From the NCBI RefSeq assembly GCF_048007035.1, contig NZ_CP180355.1, positions 1,426,001-1,490,000 on the forward strand: a stretch of DNA of 64,000 bases, given 5' to 3'. The notes beneath the pieces were generated by a model. The model was not told the origin of the DNA, did no database searches, and was given only the letters and a program-made list of their open reading frames with translations. Origin of the DNA: Imperialibacter sp963977595 (GTDB lineage Bacteria > Bacteroidota > Bacteroidia > Cytophagales > Cyclobacteriaceae). Every line of letters starts with the position of its first letter. Within the stretch, counting starts at the first letter, position 1. This document shows, in pieces, positions 9,631-17,687 of this stretch. The position numbers and the translations under genes were made by a program.

Positions 9631-9864
9631 TCAGCAGGCATTGCTCCTGCTTCTTTTGAGCCTCTTTGCCAGCACCACATCGCCAGTTGAATCATGGTAA
9701 GCCGCAAGCTGCCGATCCTTGTCACTGCCAATGGAGTTGGTGCGAAAGGTACCGGCGTTGACAGAGGTACTTGCCCATCCGGGGCCAAGAACGGTTTCGG
9801 CGATGTGGGCCTGGCAAGCAACTATCAATAGAGTTATTTCTACTCTTGGAGATACTCTCGGCAT
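9631..9864 (-). pseudogene. N-terminal remnant of a BNR_4-repeat protein
   Basis: A 77-codon minus-strand fragment that begins with a hydrophobic leader (ITLLIVACQAHIAET) and then reads GWASTSVNAG, TFRTNSIGSDKDRQLAAYHD and STGDVVLAKRLKRSRS before a stop. From memory, this order (GWA.NSVN, FR.NS, Q.AAYYD..G.VVLAKR..GS) is how BNR_4-repeat proteins (sialidase- or lyase-like, several hundred residues) begin. The remaining several hundred codons are absent and the sequence past 9631 shows no continuation. I infer a gene eroded to its first ~75 codons. The rest of the 9570-9918 gap holds nothing else I recognise. A database search has not been run. Confidence 0.55.
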
Positions 9865-9918
9865 ATCGGGAGTCGTTACTGGACTAAATTATGAGAGAAA
9901 AATATTTGTTATATTTAC

Positions 9919-10251
9919 ATGCGACGGATGAAAATCATCAAGGATCATATTGACGAAATATCCACCCTATGCAAAAAGCACAAGGTAATTGAGCTGTTCG
10001 CCTTTGGTTCCATACTATCAGACTCTTTTGATGCTGACAGTGATGTCGATTTTCTGGTGAAGTTTGGTGATGTGAATTTGGCCGACTATTTCGACAACTA
10101 TATGAACCTGAAAGAATCTTTGGAATCTCTACTCGGCAGAAAAGTGGATCTTTTAGAAGTCCAAACCCTTCGGAATCCTATTCTAATTAAATCTATCAAT
10201 AGAACCAAGGCGCTGGTTTATGGACGAAAAGGTACTGAAGTGGCTATATGA
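9919..10251 (+). CDS. mntA: MntA-type nucleotidyltransferase antitoxin
   Basis: 110 aa minimal nucleotidyltransferase (MNT). The signature GSX10DXD is intact: Gly30-Ser31, Asp42 and Asp44 (FGSILSDSFDADSDVDFLV), with the third acidic residue at Asp77 (KVDLLEV). In studied MntA/HepT systems this enzyme AMPylates the partner toxin and so neutralises it. The ATG at 9919 and another at 9928 are both possible starts. It overlaps the HepT gene by 32 nt, the usual coupling for this toxin-antitoxin type. Function is inferred from family and pairing. Confidence 0.88.
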   Translation: MRRMKIIKDHIDEISTLCKKHKVIELFAFGSILSDSFDADSDVDFLVKFGDVNLADYFDNYMNLKESLESLLGRKVDLLEVQTLRNPILIKSINRTKALVYGRKGTEVAI

Positions 10252-10570
10252 CATTGATGGCTCCATCAATGAAATTGAAAGCTATTTCGACGGGCAAGCA
10301 CACGACTTTATCAGCTACCAAAGAAATCTTCTTTTGAAGAGAGGTGTCGAGAGAAATCTGGAAATTATTGGCGAAGCCGTTCGAAGGGTTCTTGACAAGG
10401 AGCCCGAATTCCCAATCACAAATGCTATCAGAATCGTTGGGTTGAGAAATCAAATCATTCATTCCTACGATAATATCTCCGATGAAAACATTTGGGCTAT
10501 TTTGACAAAACACCTCCCCTTGCTAAAGTCCGAAATCAAACGCCTGATAAAAGATGCGGATATGGACTAA
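10220..10570 (+). CDS. hepT: HepT-type HEPN toxin (DUF86)
   Basis: 116 aa all-helical HEPN-domain protein, the predicted RNase toxin of a type VII MntA/HepT pair. The catalytic motif RX4HXY is intact (Arg76, His81, Tyr83 in RNQIIHSY); Tyr83 is the residue AMPylated in characterised homologues. The segment GVERNLEIIGEAVRRV is also typical of DUF86. The ATG at 10220 lies inside mntA in another frame. Neighbouring the broken BNR_4-like gene, it sits in the part of the window that looks most recently rearranged. Confidence 0.88.
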   Translation: MDEKVLKWLYDIDGSINEIESYFDGQAHDFISYQRNLLLKRGVERNLEIIGEAVRRVLDKEPEFPITNAIRIVGLRNQIIHSYDNISDENIWAILTKHLPLLKSEIKRLIKDADMD

Positions 10571-10617
10571 TGCCAACCTTTTGTCCCAACCCCGACCTCC
10601 CAATCCAATCCATTCCC

Positions 10618-10625
10618 TATTTTTG
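10618..10625 (+). promoter_or_regulatory. Possible -7 box before glycosyltransferase operon
   Basis: TATTTTTG, a perfect TAnnTTTG, is followed by CAT as in the rRNA promoters of this window, and lies 18 nt before the GTG start at 10644. No TTG is found at the expected -33 spacing, so this is only a partial promoter match. Confidence 0.35.
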
Positions 10626-10643
10626 CATGTAAATCAACCGTAA

Positions 10644-11339
10644 GTGCGCCAACCCAATATCAAAGTCATCATTCCTGCCTTCAATGAGCAGAACGCCGTA
10701 GGTATGGTGATTGACGAGATCCCTAAAGCCCTGGTATCCGAAATCATCGTAGTCGACAATGGCTCAACGGACGACACCTTTGGCCAGGCGCAGTCAAGGG
10801 GTGCAACAGCCCTGAGAGAAGAAAAAAGAGGCTACGGCAACGCTTGTCTTTGCGGCTTGCAGCACATCGGAAACCAGGTCAACGACCTGCCGGATATAGT
10901 GGTGTTTCTTGATGGTGACCACTCCGACTATCCTGAAGAAATGTACCAACTGGTGCAGCCGATTATAGATGGCAAGGCTGACCTCGTGATCGGCTCCAGA
11001 GCGCTTGGCAAAAAAGAAAAGGGATCCATGACACCCCAGCAGGTGTTTGGCAACTGGCTGGCCACCACCCTCCTCCGCTGGTTTTACGGGGTGCAGTTTA
11101 CTGACCTTGGACCTTTCCGAGCTGTGAAATATGAAAGCCTGCTGCGCATTAACATGCAGGACAAAACGTATGGCTGGACTGTAGAAATGCAGCTAAAAGC
11201 GGCTAAATTGGGGATGCCAACCACCGAGGTACCGGTAAACTATCGGCAGCGCATTGGTGTTTCCAAAGTGTCGGGCACGGTAAAAGGCACGTTCGGCGCA
11301 GGCTACAAAATACTTTGGACAATCTTCAGGTACTTATGA
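10644..11339 (+). CDS. Family 2 glycosyltransferase, DPM1-like
   Basis: 231 aa soluble GT2 enzyme. Motifs VIIPAFNEQ, VVDNGSTDDT and the metal/nucleotide-sugar site FLDGDHSDYPEE match dolichyl/polyprenyl-phosphate mannose or glucose synthases; no C-terminal membrane helices are present. It probably charges a polyprenyl phosphate with a sugar. The start is GTG at 10644, as no ATG lies before the conserved VIIPAFNE strand. First gene of an operon with overlapping ends: its stop overlaps the next ATG (ATGA at 11336). A GT87-like enzyme downstream would be the natural user of a lipid-phosphate sugar donor; that link is inference. Confidence 0.85.
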   Translation: MRQPNIKVIIPAFNEQNAVGMVIDEIPKALVSEIIVVDNGSTDDTFGQAQSRGATALREEKRGYGNACLCGLQHIGNQVNDLPDIVVFLDGDHSDYPEEMYQLVQPIIDGKADLVIGSRALGKKEKGSMTPQQVFGNWLATTLLRWFYGVQFTDLGPFRAVKYESLLRINMQDKTYGWTVEMQLKAAKLGMPTTEVPVNYRQRIGVSKVSGTVKGTFGAGYKILWTIFRYL

Positions 11340-12808
11340 TCGACTGGCTGGTAATAATTGGGTACGGACTCTCCTTGTCGCTGATCTTTCTGTTCAGCCT
11401 GGGACAGCTACACCTGGCCATTCGCTACCGCAAAAGCAAGAAGTTAACGCCAGCGAAAATTGCTCCACTGACAGAGTTCCCGCTGGTGACCGTACAGCTG
11501 CCTATTTATAACGAGCTCTACGTCGTGGAAAGGCTGATCAGGCAAGTATGCCTGCTCGACTACCCGAAAGATAAACTGGAAATTCAGGTGCTCGATGACA
11601 GCGACGATGAGACTTGCGTTGTTGTAGACAACCTGGTTGAAGAATACAAAAAGAAGGGCTTCGACATTAAAGTGCTGCAACGACAAGAAAGAACAGGCTT
11701 CAAAGCAGGAGCCTTGCAGAACGGGCTTGAACAGGCCCGTGCTGAGTTTATTGCTATTTTCGATGCCGACTTCCTGCCAGACCCTCAATTCCTGAAGGAA
11801 ACATTACCCCACTTTACCACCCCAAAAGTGGGCATGGTGCAAACCCGCTGGGGTCACCTCAATCGCAACTACTCTTGGCTGACCAAACTGCAGGCCTTTG
11901 GCCTCGACGCCCACTTTTCGGTAGAGCAAACAGGCCGTAGCGCATCTGGCAGCTTCATCAACTTCAATGGCACTGGAGGCATCTGGCGAAAGGAGTGCAT
12001 AGTAGATGGTGGCGGCTGGACCGCAGATACTCTCACCGAAGACCTCGACCTTAGCTACAGAGCTCAACTGAAAGGCTGGCATTTCACGTTCCTTGAAAAT
12101 ATTGAGTCTCCTGCTGAGCTGCCCATCCTTATGCCGGCAGTAAAGTCACAACAGTACCGCTGGAACAAAGGCGCCGCCGAAACAGCCAGAAAAAACCTGG
12201 GTGCTGTGCTCACATCGGCCCTGCCGCTGAAAAACAAGCTTCATGCCGTACAGCATTTGCTCAACAGCTCCCTTTTCTTCTTCCTTTTCACTGCTTCATT
12301 GCTAAGCCTACCCCTGCTCTACACAATGAATCATTTGCCCACATTTAGCACGCTATTCAATGCGGCGAGTGTATTTGTATTAGGCTTTCTCTTTGTTAGC
12401 TATTTCTACTGGGTTGCCAGCGGCTCCTCATTTCCCAAAAAGACACTGAAATATTTCCTCGTTCATTTCCCCATGTTCATCACCTTCTCTATGGGCATGT
12501 CACTTCACAATGCCATTGCGGTGCTTGAAGGTTGGCTCGGCATTAAGACGCCATTTTTGCGCACGCCCAAATTCAATGTGCTAAAGGATCAAATTTCCTG
12601 GAAAACCAATAAGTACGTCAATTGGAAGCTGACGCCCGCCATCATCGTAGAGGGGCTCCTGGCCGTTTACTTTGCCTTTGGCTTATGGTCGGCCTTCTAC
12701 CTGTCCGACTTTGGACTGATATTTTTTCACCTGATGCTTACCATAGGCTTCGGGGGTATCTTCTTACTCTCAATTAAACCTTATGGGTTTGCTGCCTCAA
12801 AGGGTTAA
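11336..12808 (+). CDS. Membrane CESA-like family 2 glycosyltransferase
   Basis: 490 aa processive-type GT2. The ATG at 11336 overlaps the upstream stop and is preferred to the in-frame ATG at 11315. An N-terminal membrane helix (about residues 5-27) precedes the catalytic domain with the D,D,D,QxxRW pattern: VLDDSDDE, FDADFLPDP, TEDLDLSYRA and QQYRWNKGA. Three or four C-terminal membrane helices follow. It resembles cellulose synthase/glucomannan synthase-like proteins of Bacteroidota. No PilZ domain and no BcsB partner are present, so I do not call it cellulose synthase. Ends inside the next gene (26-nt overlap). Confidence 0.85.
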   Translation: MIDWLVIIGYGLSLSLIFLFSLGQLHLAIRYRKSKKLTPAKIAPLTEFPLVTVQLPIYNELYVVERLIRQVCLLDYPKDKLEIQVLDDSDDETCVVVDNLVEEYKKKGFDIKVLQRQERTGFKAGALQNGLEQARAEFIAIFDADFLPDPQFLKETLPHFTTPKVGMVQTRWGHLNRNYSWLTKLQAFGLDAHFSVEQTGRSASGSFINFNGTGGIWRKECIVDGGGWTADTLTEDLDLSYRAQLKGWHFTFLENIESPAELPILMPAVKSQQYRWNKGAAETARKNLGAVLTSALPLKNKLHAVQHLLNSSLFFFLFTASLLSLPLLYTMNHLPTFSTLFNAASVFVLGFLFVSYFYWVASGSSFPKKTLKYFLVHFPMFITFSMGMSLHNAIAVLEGWLGIKTPFLRTPKFNVLKDQISWKTNKYVNWKLTPAIIVEGLLAVYFAFGLWSAFYLSDFGLIFFHLMLTIGFGGIFLLSIKPYGFAASKG

Positions 12809-14114
12809 ATGGGCTATCGCCGGAGGACTCTCCTGCATGACCTATTTTTTGCTGGCCTACAAGCTTCAAAGAACAGACGCCTGGATCCTTCAGGGCTCAT
12901 TCGCTTTACTTTTTCTCGCCTTCCTGGCTTTACAAAAAGCTGAATTGAAATGGATTCTTGGCCTTGCCATCCTGTTCCGCCTGATTTTCCTATTCGCCCT
13001 CCCGGCGCTTTCTGATGACTTCTACCGATTCATATGGGATGGCTTGCTGTGGCATCAGGGCATCCATCCATTCAGCCACCCGCCATCATTTTACATGGAA
13101 GAGGGTAATGCTATCCCCACACTGACAACGGAGCTCTACGATGGGCTCAATTCAAAAGAATACTTCACAGTGTACCCGCCTTTTCATCAACTGGTATTTT
13201 GGCTGAGCACCGCTACCTACGACGGATCATTGATTAGCGCTGTTTTGCCAATGCGCCTGATGCTCATAGGCACAGAAGTAGCCTTTCTGTATGTTATCGC
13301 CAGCTACCTGAAAAAAACTGGCAGACCCTCGTCACTGCTGGCCATCTATGCCCTCAATCCACTGGTCATCATAGAAGTGTCTGACAATCTGCACTTTGAA
13401 GGCATGATGGCTTTGTTTCTCATTCTTTCGATCCTTTTAATCGCCGACAAGAAATTGTTTGCCGGGCCGCTGGCGCTGGCAGCAGCTATTGCCACCAAAC
13501 TTACACCCGTCATTGCCGGGCCGGTGCTGATGTTTGCCGGTGGTAAAAAGAATTGGTGGAAAGTAGTGCTTGTTACCGTACTGGGATCACTGCTCTTCTT
13601 TCTGCCACTGATCGACCTCACCTGGCTAACCGGGCAGGGAGAAAGCCTCGATCTCTATTTTCGAAAGTTCGAGTTCAATGCCTCGTTCTACTACCTGTTC
13701 CGGGAAATAGGCTTTTGGTGGAAAGGCTACAACATTATTGCCACACTTGGGCCACGATTAGCACTCTCAGGTGGGCTTCTTATTCTGATGGTGAGTTGGA
13801 CAAACTGGCCAAAAGACAGAAGTCTTTTCCAGGTGCTAAGTATCGTTTTTTTCATCTACTACCTGGCGGCTACGACCGTCCACCCATGGTATGTGGTGCC
13901 ATTGGTAGCCCTGTCCGTGTTCTCGGGCTATAAATTCCCCATTGTGTGGTCTTATGCCATTCTATGGACATATATTGGCTACACAGCGACTGGCTACGAA
14001 ATTCCCTGGTGGGCCATCATCACAGAATATTTGTTGGTTATTGGAGTTTTTATGTGGGAAGTGGTGTTACCCCAGAGAACAAAACAGGGAGCAATAAGCT
14101 TATTAAAGAGATGA
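12783..14114 (+). CDS. GT87/DUF2029-like polyprenol-phosphate-dependent mannosyltransferase
   Basis: 443 aa integral membrane protein with about 10-12 hydrophobic helices. The acidic loop LSDDFYRFIWDGLLW early in the protein matches the catalytic aspartate region of GT-C fold enzymes that use lipid-phosphate sugars (GT87 or related). It overlaps the CESA-like gene by 26 nt and the rhodanese start by 4 nt. With a DPM1-like enzyme two genes upstream supplying the donor, it likely adds a sugar to a periplasmic acceptor. Exact family (GT87 versus GT83/GT39) is uncertain. Confidence 0.72.
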   Translation: MGLLPQRVKWAIAGGLSCMTYFLLAYKLQRTDAWILQGSFALLFLAFLALQKAELKWILGLAILFRLIFLFALPALSDDFYRFIWDGLLWHQGIHPFSHPPSFYMEEGNAIPTLTTELYDGLNSKEYFTVYPPFHQLVFWLSTATYDGSLISAVLPMRLMLIGTEVAFLYVIASYLKKTGRPSSLLAIYALNPLVIIEVSDNLHFEGMMALFLILSILLIADKKLFAGPLALAAAIATKLTPVIAGPVLMFAGGKKNWWKVVLVTVLGSLLFFLPLIDLTWLTGQGESLDLYFRKFEFNASFYYLFREIGFWWKGYNIIATLGPRLALSGGLLILMVSWTNWPKDRSLFQVLSIVFFIYYLAATTVHPWYVVPLVALSVFSGYKFPIVWSYAILWTYIGYTATGYEIPWWAIITEYLLVIGVFMWEVVLPQRTKQGAISLLKR

Positions 14115-14617
14115 CAACACCAGGAAGATTACTCTTGCTCGTTTTCGCCATTGCCTTGCCACAGTTTACGCAAGCGCAAAGTGCTTACGACTTGCTCCTT
14201 TCTACGCTTTACAGCAGGTCGGTGCCTACCATCTCGGCCGATTCGCTGGCAAGTATCCATCAGGCAAAAAAGCCAATCTTACTTGACACAAGAGCAAAAG
14301 CTGAGTTTGATGTTAGCCATCTTTCGGGCGCCAAATGGGTAGACTACGAAACGTTCAAGCCTGAAATGGTCAAAGACATTGCCAAAGATCAGCCGGTTGT
14401 GGTGTATTGCTCCGTCGGCTATCGAAGCGAAAAAATTGGAGAAAAGCTGAAAGCCCTGGGCTATACTGATGTGGAAAACCTGTACGGCGGGATTTTTGAG
14501 TGGAAAAACGAAGGGCACACAGTGGTAAATTCGAAAAACCAGGTAACCGACAGTGTGCATTGCTACAACAAGCTTTGGTCAGTGTGGCTGAAGGAAGGGA
14601 TAAAAGTATATGACTAA
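14111..14617 (+). CDS. Exported rhodanese-like protein
   Basis: 168 aa protein with a signal peptide (about residues 1-22) and one rhodanese domain. The start is the ATG at 14111 (ATGA overlap with the upstream stop). The persulfide cysteine lies in VVVYCSVGYRS (Cys100), and LLDTRAKAEFDVSHLSGA is the family's N-terminal block. Active-site loop CSVGYRS is standard length, suggesting real sulfurtransferase activity in the periplasm. The role within a glycosyltransferase operon is unclear; rhodanese next to TIGR04282 is an arrangement I associate with this phylum. Confidence 0.88.
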   Translation: MTTPGRLLLLVFAIALPQFTQAQSAYDLLLSTLYSRSVPTISADSLASIHQAKKPILLDTRAKAEFDVSHLSGAKWVDYETFKPEMVKDIAKDQPVVVYCSVGYRSEKIGEKLKALGYTDVENLYGGIFEWKNEGHTVVNSKNQVTDSVHCYNKLWSVWLKEGIKVYD

Positions 14618-15206
14618 AGAAGCTCTCATTATTTTTGTGAAAAATGCCGAGATGGGCAAGGTGAAAACCCGCCTCGCAAAAGACATTGGTAAAGAAAAGG
14701 CGCTTGAGGTTTATCTTGAGCTTTTGCAGCACACTAAAGACATCACCGCTGATCTCGTGCAGGACAAATACGTTTTCTACTCCAGCTTCATTCCCGAAAA
14801 CGATATTTTCTCTAACGCCGGATACATATTGAAACAGCAAAAGGGCGATGACCTTGGCGAGCGCATGTCCAATGCGTTCGAAGAAGTGCTCGGGCTTGGC
14901 TATGAAAGGGCAGCAATCATTGGCAGCGATTGTCTGGAACTGGAAACCCTCTATATCGAAAAGGCTTTTGAGTGTCTTGCTTTTCGTGATTTCATTATTG
15001 GCCCAGCTCGTGATGGAGGTTACTATTTGCTGGGAATGAAAACTTTTGACAGCGGTATCTTCAAGGGCATTGAGTGGAGCACCAGCTCGGTGTACAAAAG
15101 GACAACTGACTATATAGAAAGACAAAACAAAGACTTCCACAAGCTCCCGCCTCTGAGCGATGTGGACACCATCGATGATTTGGGGAGGCTCAAAACACTA
15201 ATATAG
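14610..15206 (+). CDS. TIGR04282 family transferase (DUF2064)
   Basis: 198 aa cytosolic nucleotidyl/glycosyl-transferase-like protein. FVKNAEMGKVKTRLAKDIG and GSDCLELE with DGGYYLLGMK are the family hallmarks. Members are often described as arsenosugar- or rSAM/selenodomain-associated transferases; no radical SAM or arsenic gene is adjacent here, so that function should not be transferred. The ATG overlaps the rhodanese stop by 8 nt. Confidence 0.87.
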   Translation: MTKEALIIFVKNAEMGKVKTRLAKDIGKEKALEVYLELLQHTKDITADLVQDKYVFYSSFIPENDIFSNAGYILKQQKGDDLGERMSNAFEEVLGLGYERAAIIGSDCLELETLYIEKAFECLAFRDFIIGPARDGGYYLLGMKTFDSGIFKGIEWSTSSVYKRTTDYIERQNKDFHKLPPLSDVDTIDDLGRLKTLI

Positions 15207-15207
15207 A

Positions 15208-16083
15208 ATGAAGACCTACAGCCCATTCCTTTTTGCTTTAGTCGTTCTGCTATTGGCAACGGCCTGCGATCAAGTATTTGACTCATCTGATGAACGGGGG
15301 CTCAATGAATATTTCGACACAAGTTGGGCCAAAAATGAACTATGGGACGACGGACAGGCTGAGGTGGCCATTTACAATGCCGCACGAACCATCTACAACA
15401 AACCCCGCTATTTTGATTACGTCCATATCCTGGTAAAGGAGGATTTCAATATTGAGTTCGGTGTAAAAACGGATAACTACGAAAGAACCGACCTCTATGA
15501 AGTAATGAAGGTGAACCAGTTTGCTGATATCCCAACTGACAATTACCCCTACCACTTTCTTACAAGCATCTTCTTTCACAGAAACAACCCGGTGCAAATC
15601 CACAAATTCACCAACTCCAGCCAGGAGTGGTGCGGCAACACTTTCAAAATGCTGAAGGAAAAAGGCAGTCAGCTGGAGTACACCTACCACAGCTACTGGG
15701 ACGGACAGGGCGACGATACCAAAATGCTGGATGCTACCCCGCTTTGGGAAGATCAGCTGCCTTACACACTGCGAACCCTGAAATTCAAAGACAAACTGTG
15801 GTTCCGCATGCCGGTGTATGCTACACAAATCAATAGCCGGGCCGACATGCCCCGGGTCTACGATGCCGAGTTTAGCGTGGCGCCACTTGAAGCCATCGAC
15901 TCACTACCCGGTGGATTGCCGCAGCAAGATACCTGGCGAGTGACGGTACAGCTGGACGAAGAAAAAATCAACCAGTACATCTTCACGCAAGCCTATCCAA
16001 ATATCCTCGTGGAAATGGTCGCCTGGGATGGTAGAAAGCTTCGGCTAAAGGACTACAAGAGGAGCAAATACTGGGAGAGGTAA
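15208..16083 (+). CDS. Hypothetical lipoprotein
   Basis: 291 aa, last gene of the glycosyltransferase operon, starting 1 nt after the TIGR04282 stop. SPII signal LLLATAC (Cys20). The mature part is Trp/Tyr-rich with recognisable blocks such as EWCGNTFKM, SYWDGQGDD and YKRSKYWER, but I recognise no family. Probable periplasmic or outer-membrane-anchored accessory protein; its strict linkage is the only clue to function. Confidence 0.8.
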   Translation: MKTYSPFLFALVVLLLATACDQVFDSSDERGLNEYFDTSWAKNELWDDGQAEVAIYNAARTIYNKPRYFDYVHILVKEDFNIEFGVKTDNYERTDLYEVMKVNQFADIPTDNYPYHFLTSIFFHRNNPVQIHKFTNSSQEWCGNTFKMLKEKGSQLEYTYHSYWDGQGDDTKMLDATPLWEDQLPYTLRTLKFKDKLWFRMPVYATQINSRADMPRVYDAEFSVAPLEAIDSLPGGLPQQDTWRVTVQLDEEKINQYIFTQAYPNILVEMVAWDGRKLRLKDYKRSKYWER

Positions 16084-16200
16084 ACATGGGTCGGCTTTCC
16101 TGAGCGAGCCACTCATTCGAGCCCTTGAGCGGGTACACCACCTTTCTTTTTATCAGAATGGCAATTGGAAAACCTGCGTCCATTTTCCTATTTTTAATCA

Positions 16201-16890
16201 ATGGACCTGCTCATCAATCTTATCATAGGCGGCTTTTTAATTGGGATTGGCTTTCTGGTAAAAGCAAACCCGATGGCTATTGCTGGCTACAATACGATGT
16301 CGGAGGAAAAACGAAAAAATGTAGACATCGAAGGCTTGTCGTCGATGATGAGAAACTACCTGATTGCCATGGGCTTGATGGTAATTGTCGGGGGTTTGAT
16401 CTTGGATTGGATGGGTTGGCAAAACATGGCAGGTGTTTGGCTGATCGTTGCTGTCATGGTTCCAATTCCTTTCATGCTTATTCAGGCTCAAAAATATGAT
16501 CACAACAAGAGGTCTCCGGGCAAGTTCGCTGTAGTCATCGCCTTTGTTATCATACTCTTTGTCGGAACAGGCGGTTTTCTATACTATTCCAGCCAACCTG
16601 CACAAATCACTGTCGACGGAAGAACGATTACCATATCCGGCTTCTTTGGAACAAAAGCGGAAATCGAAAGCGCCAGACTGGTGAACGAAATCGGCAAGAT
16701 TGGTTTGAAAACAAACGGCTTTCATATGGGCGATGTTTATAAGGGGCATTTTATGGTTGAACAACTCGGAGAATGCCTGCTCTTTCTTCAATCTACCAAA
16801 GGCCCATTTATAGAAATCGTCACTACAGATGGAAAAAAAATTATGGTGAATGGAGTCGATGACTCGACAGCAAAAGTGATTTTGGAATAA
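16201..16890 (+). CDS. DUF3784-like membrane protein with PH-like C-terminus
   Basis: 229 aa. The first ~135 residues carry four membrane helices, with the DUF3784-type beginning (LIGIGFLVKANPMAIAGYNTMSEEKRKN). After a helix near residue 125 comes a ~95-residue soluble beta-rich part (ITVDGRTITISGFFGTKAEI ... IEIVTTDGKKIMVNG) that resembles a bacterial PH-like domain. Function is unknown. Monocistronic, convergent with the Crp/Fnr gene. Confidence 0.75.
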   Translation: MDLLINLIIGGFLIGIGFLVKANPMAIAGYNTMSEEKRKNVDIEGLSSMMRNYLIAMGLMVIVGGLILDWMGWQNMAGVWLIVAVMVPIPFMLIQAQKYDHNKRSPGKFAVVIAFVIILFVGTGGFLYYSSQPAQITVDGRTITISGFFGTKAEIESARLVNEIGKIGLKTNGFHMGDVYKGHFMVEQLGECLLFLQSTKGPFIEIVTTDGKKIMVNGVDDSTAKVILE

Positions 16891-16926
16891 TAAACCCTAC
16901 TCCGTCACAAGCTGTGAGTTCGTCAA

Positions 16927-17607
16927 CTACTTCAGCTTTTCCATATCCCTCACCAATATCCTCCTGCGGTCAAAATTGATTACATTTTGAGATTTCAGCT
17001 CGTTGAGGATGGTGGTTACGGTTTGGCGGCTGGTGCCTGTGAGACTGGCGATGTCCTTGTGGGTAAATTTTGTCTTGATCAGCATTTCATAGCCTACCTT
17101 TTGCCCTCGCTCTTCTGCCATTTCTCTGATGAAATCAATCACCCTGCTGCGGGCGTCTTTAAATACCAGCGATTCCAGTTTGCGCTCCACCCTCTTGAGG
17201 CGAAGGCCCATCAACTTAAAAATCCGCAAACTTAAGGCCTGGTTCTCCTTCATCAACTCCTGCATATCGTCGATGGTCATAGGGCAAACCGTCGTGTTGG
17301 GATCCAGCGCCTGCGCAAAGTCTGTCCGCCGCTCTTCGCCTGCAATCGATAGCTCACCAAAAATTTCCCCGGCACCAAGAATGGCCTTCAGGATTTCTTT
17401 GCCGTCCTCGGTATAGGAACCTATTTTAACACGCCCTTCAGCAATAAGGTAAATATGACTCGATGGTTCGTTGGGAAAATAAATGAACTGATCCTTCTGG
17501 AAATGATTAAACGTGTGCCTCTCTTTCATGTCCGGTACTTTGTGAGGGCAGAGCACGTGATAAAGATCTACCTCCTCAAAATACCATAAACTGGTGCGTT
17601 CACTCAT
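16927..17607 (-). CDS. Crp/Fnr family transcriptional regulator
   Basis: 226 aa. Residues 30-140 form a cyclic-nucleotide-binding fold (GEIFGELSIAGEERRTDFAQA in place of the cAMP pocket); there is no FNR-type cysteine cluster. Residues 150-220 form the HTH_Crp domain, with recognition helix in DIASLTGTSRQTVTTILNEL. The effector is therefore not obvious and no iron-sulfur sensing is expected. It diverges from the MOSC gene (80-nt gap), which it could regulate along with itself. Confidence 0.9.
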   Translation of the reverse strand: MSERTSLWYFEEVDLYHVLCPHKVPDMKERHTFNHFQKDQFIYFPNEPSSHIYLIAEGRVKIGSYTEDGKEILKAILGAGEIFGELSIAGEERRTDFAQALDPNTTVCPMTIDDMQELMKENQALSLRIFKLMGLRLKRVERKLESLVFKDARSRVIDFIREMAEERGQKVGYEMLIKTKFTHKDIASLTGTSRQTVTTILNELKSQNVINFDRRRILVRDMEKLK

Positions 17608-17687
17608 AATTGGCAGGAAATCAAGGTTGAAACAAAAGCAATTTCAGCAAAAGGAACCATATTTACCATCTAAAAAGTTCATTGCCC

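Noticed and set aside
9600..9821. Second overlapping minus-strand frame across the BNR_4 remnant
   Set aside because: Its product has no recognisable pattern; the frame at 9631-9864 is the one that resembles BNR_4 proteins.
14610..15206. Arsenosugar biosynthesis assignment for the TIGR04282 protein
   Set aside because: No radical SAM or arsenic-related gene is adjacent; only the family name suggests it.
16084..16200. Minus-strand frame with KVVYPLKG near 16130
   Set aside because: It is not supported by a start, conserved motif or neighbouring context.
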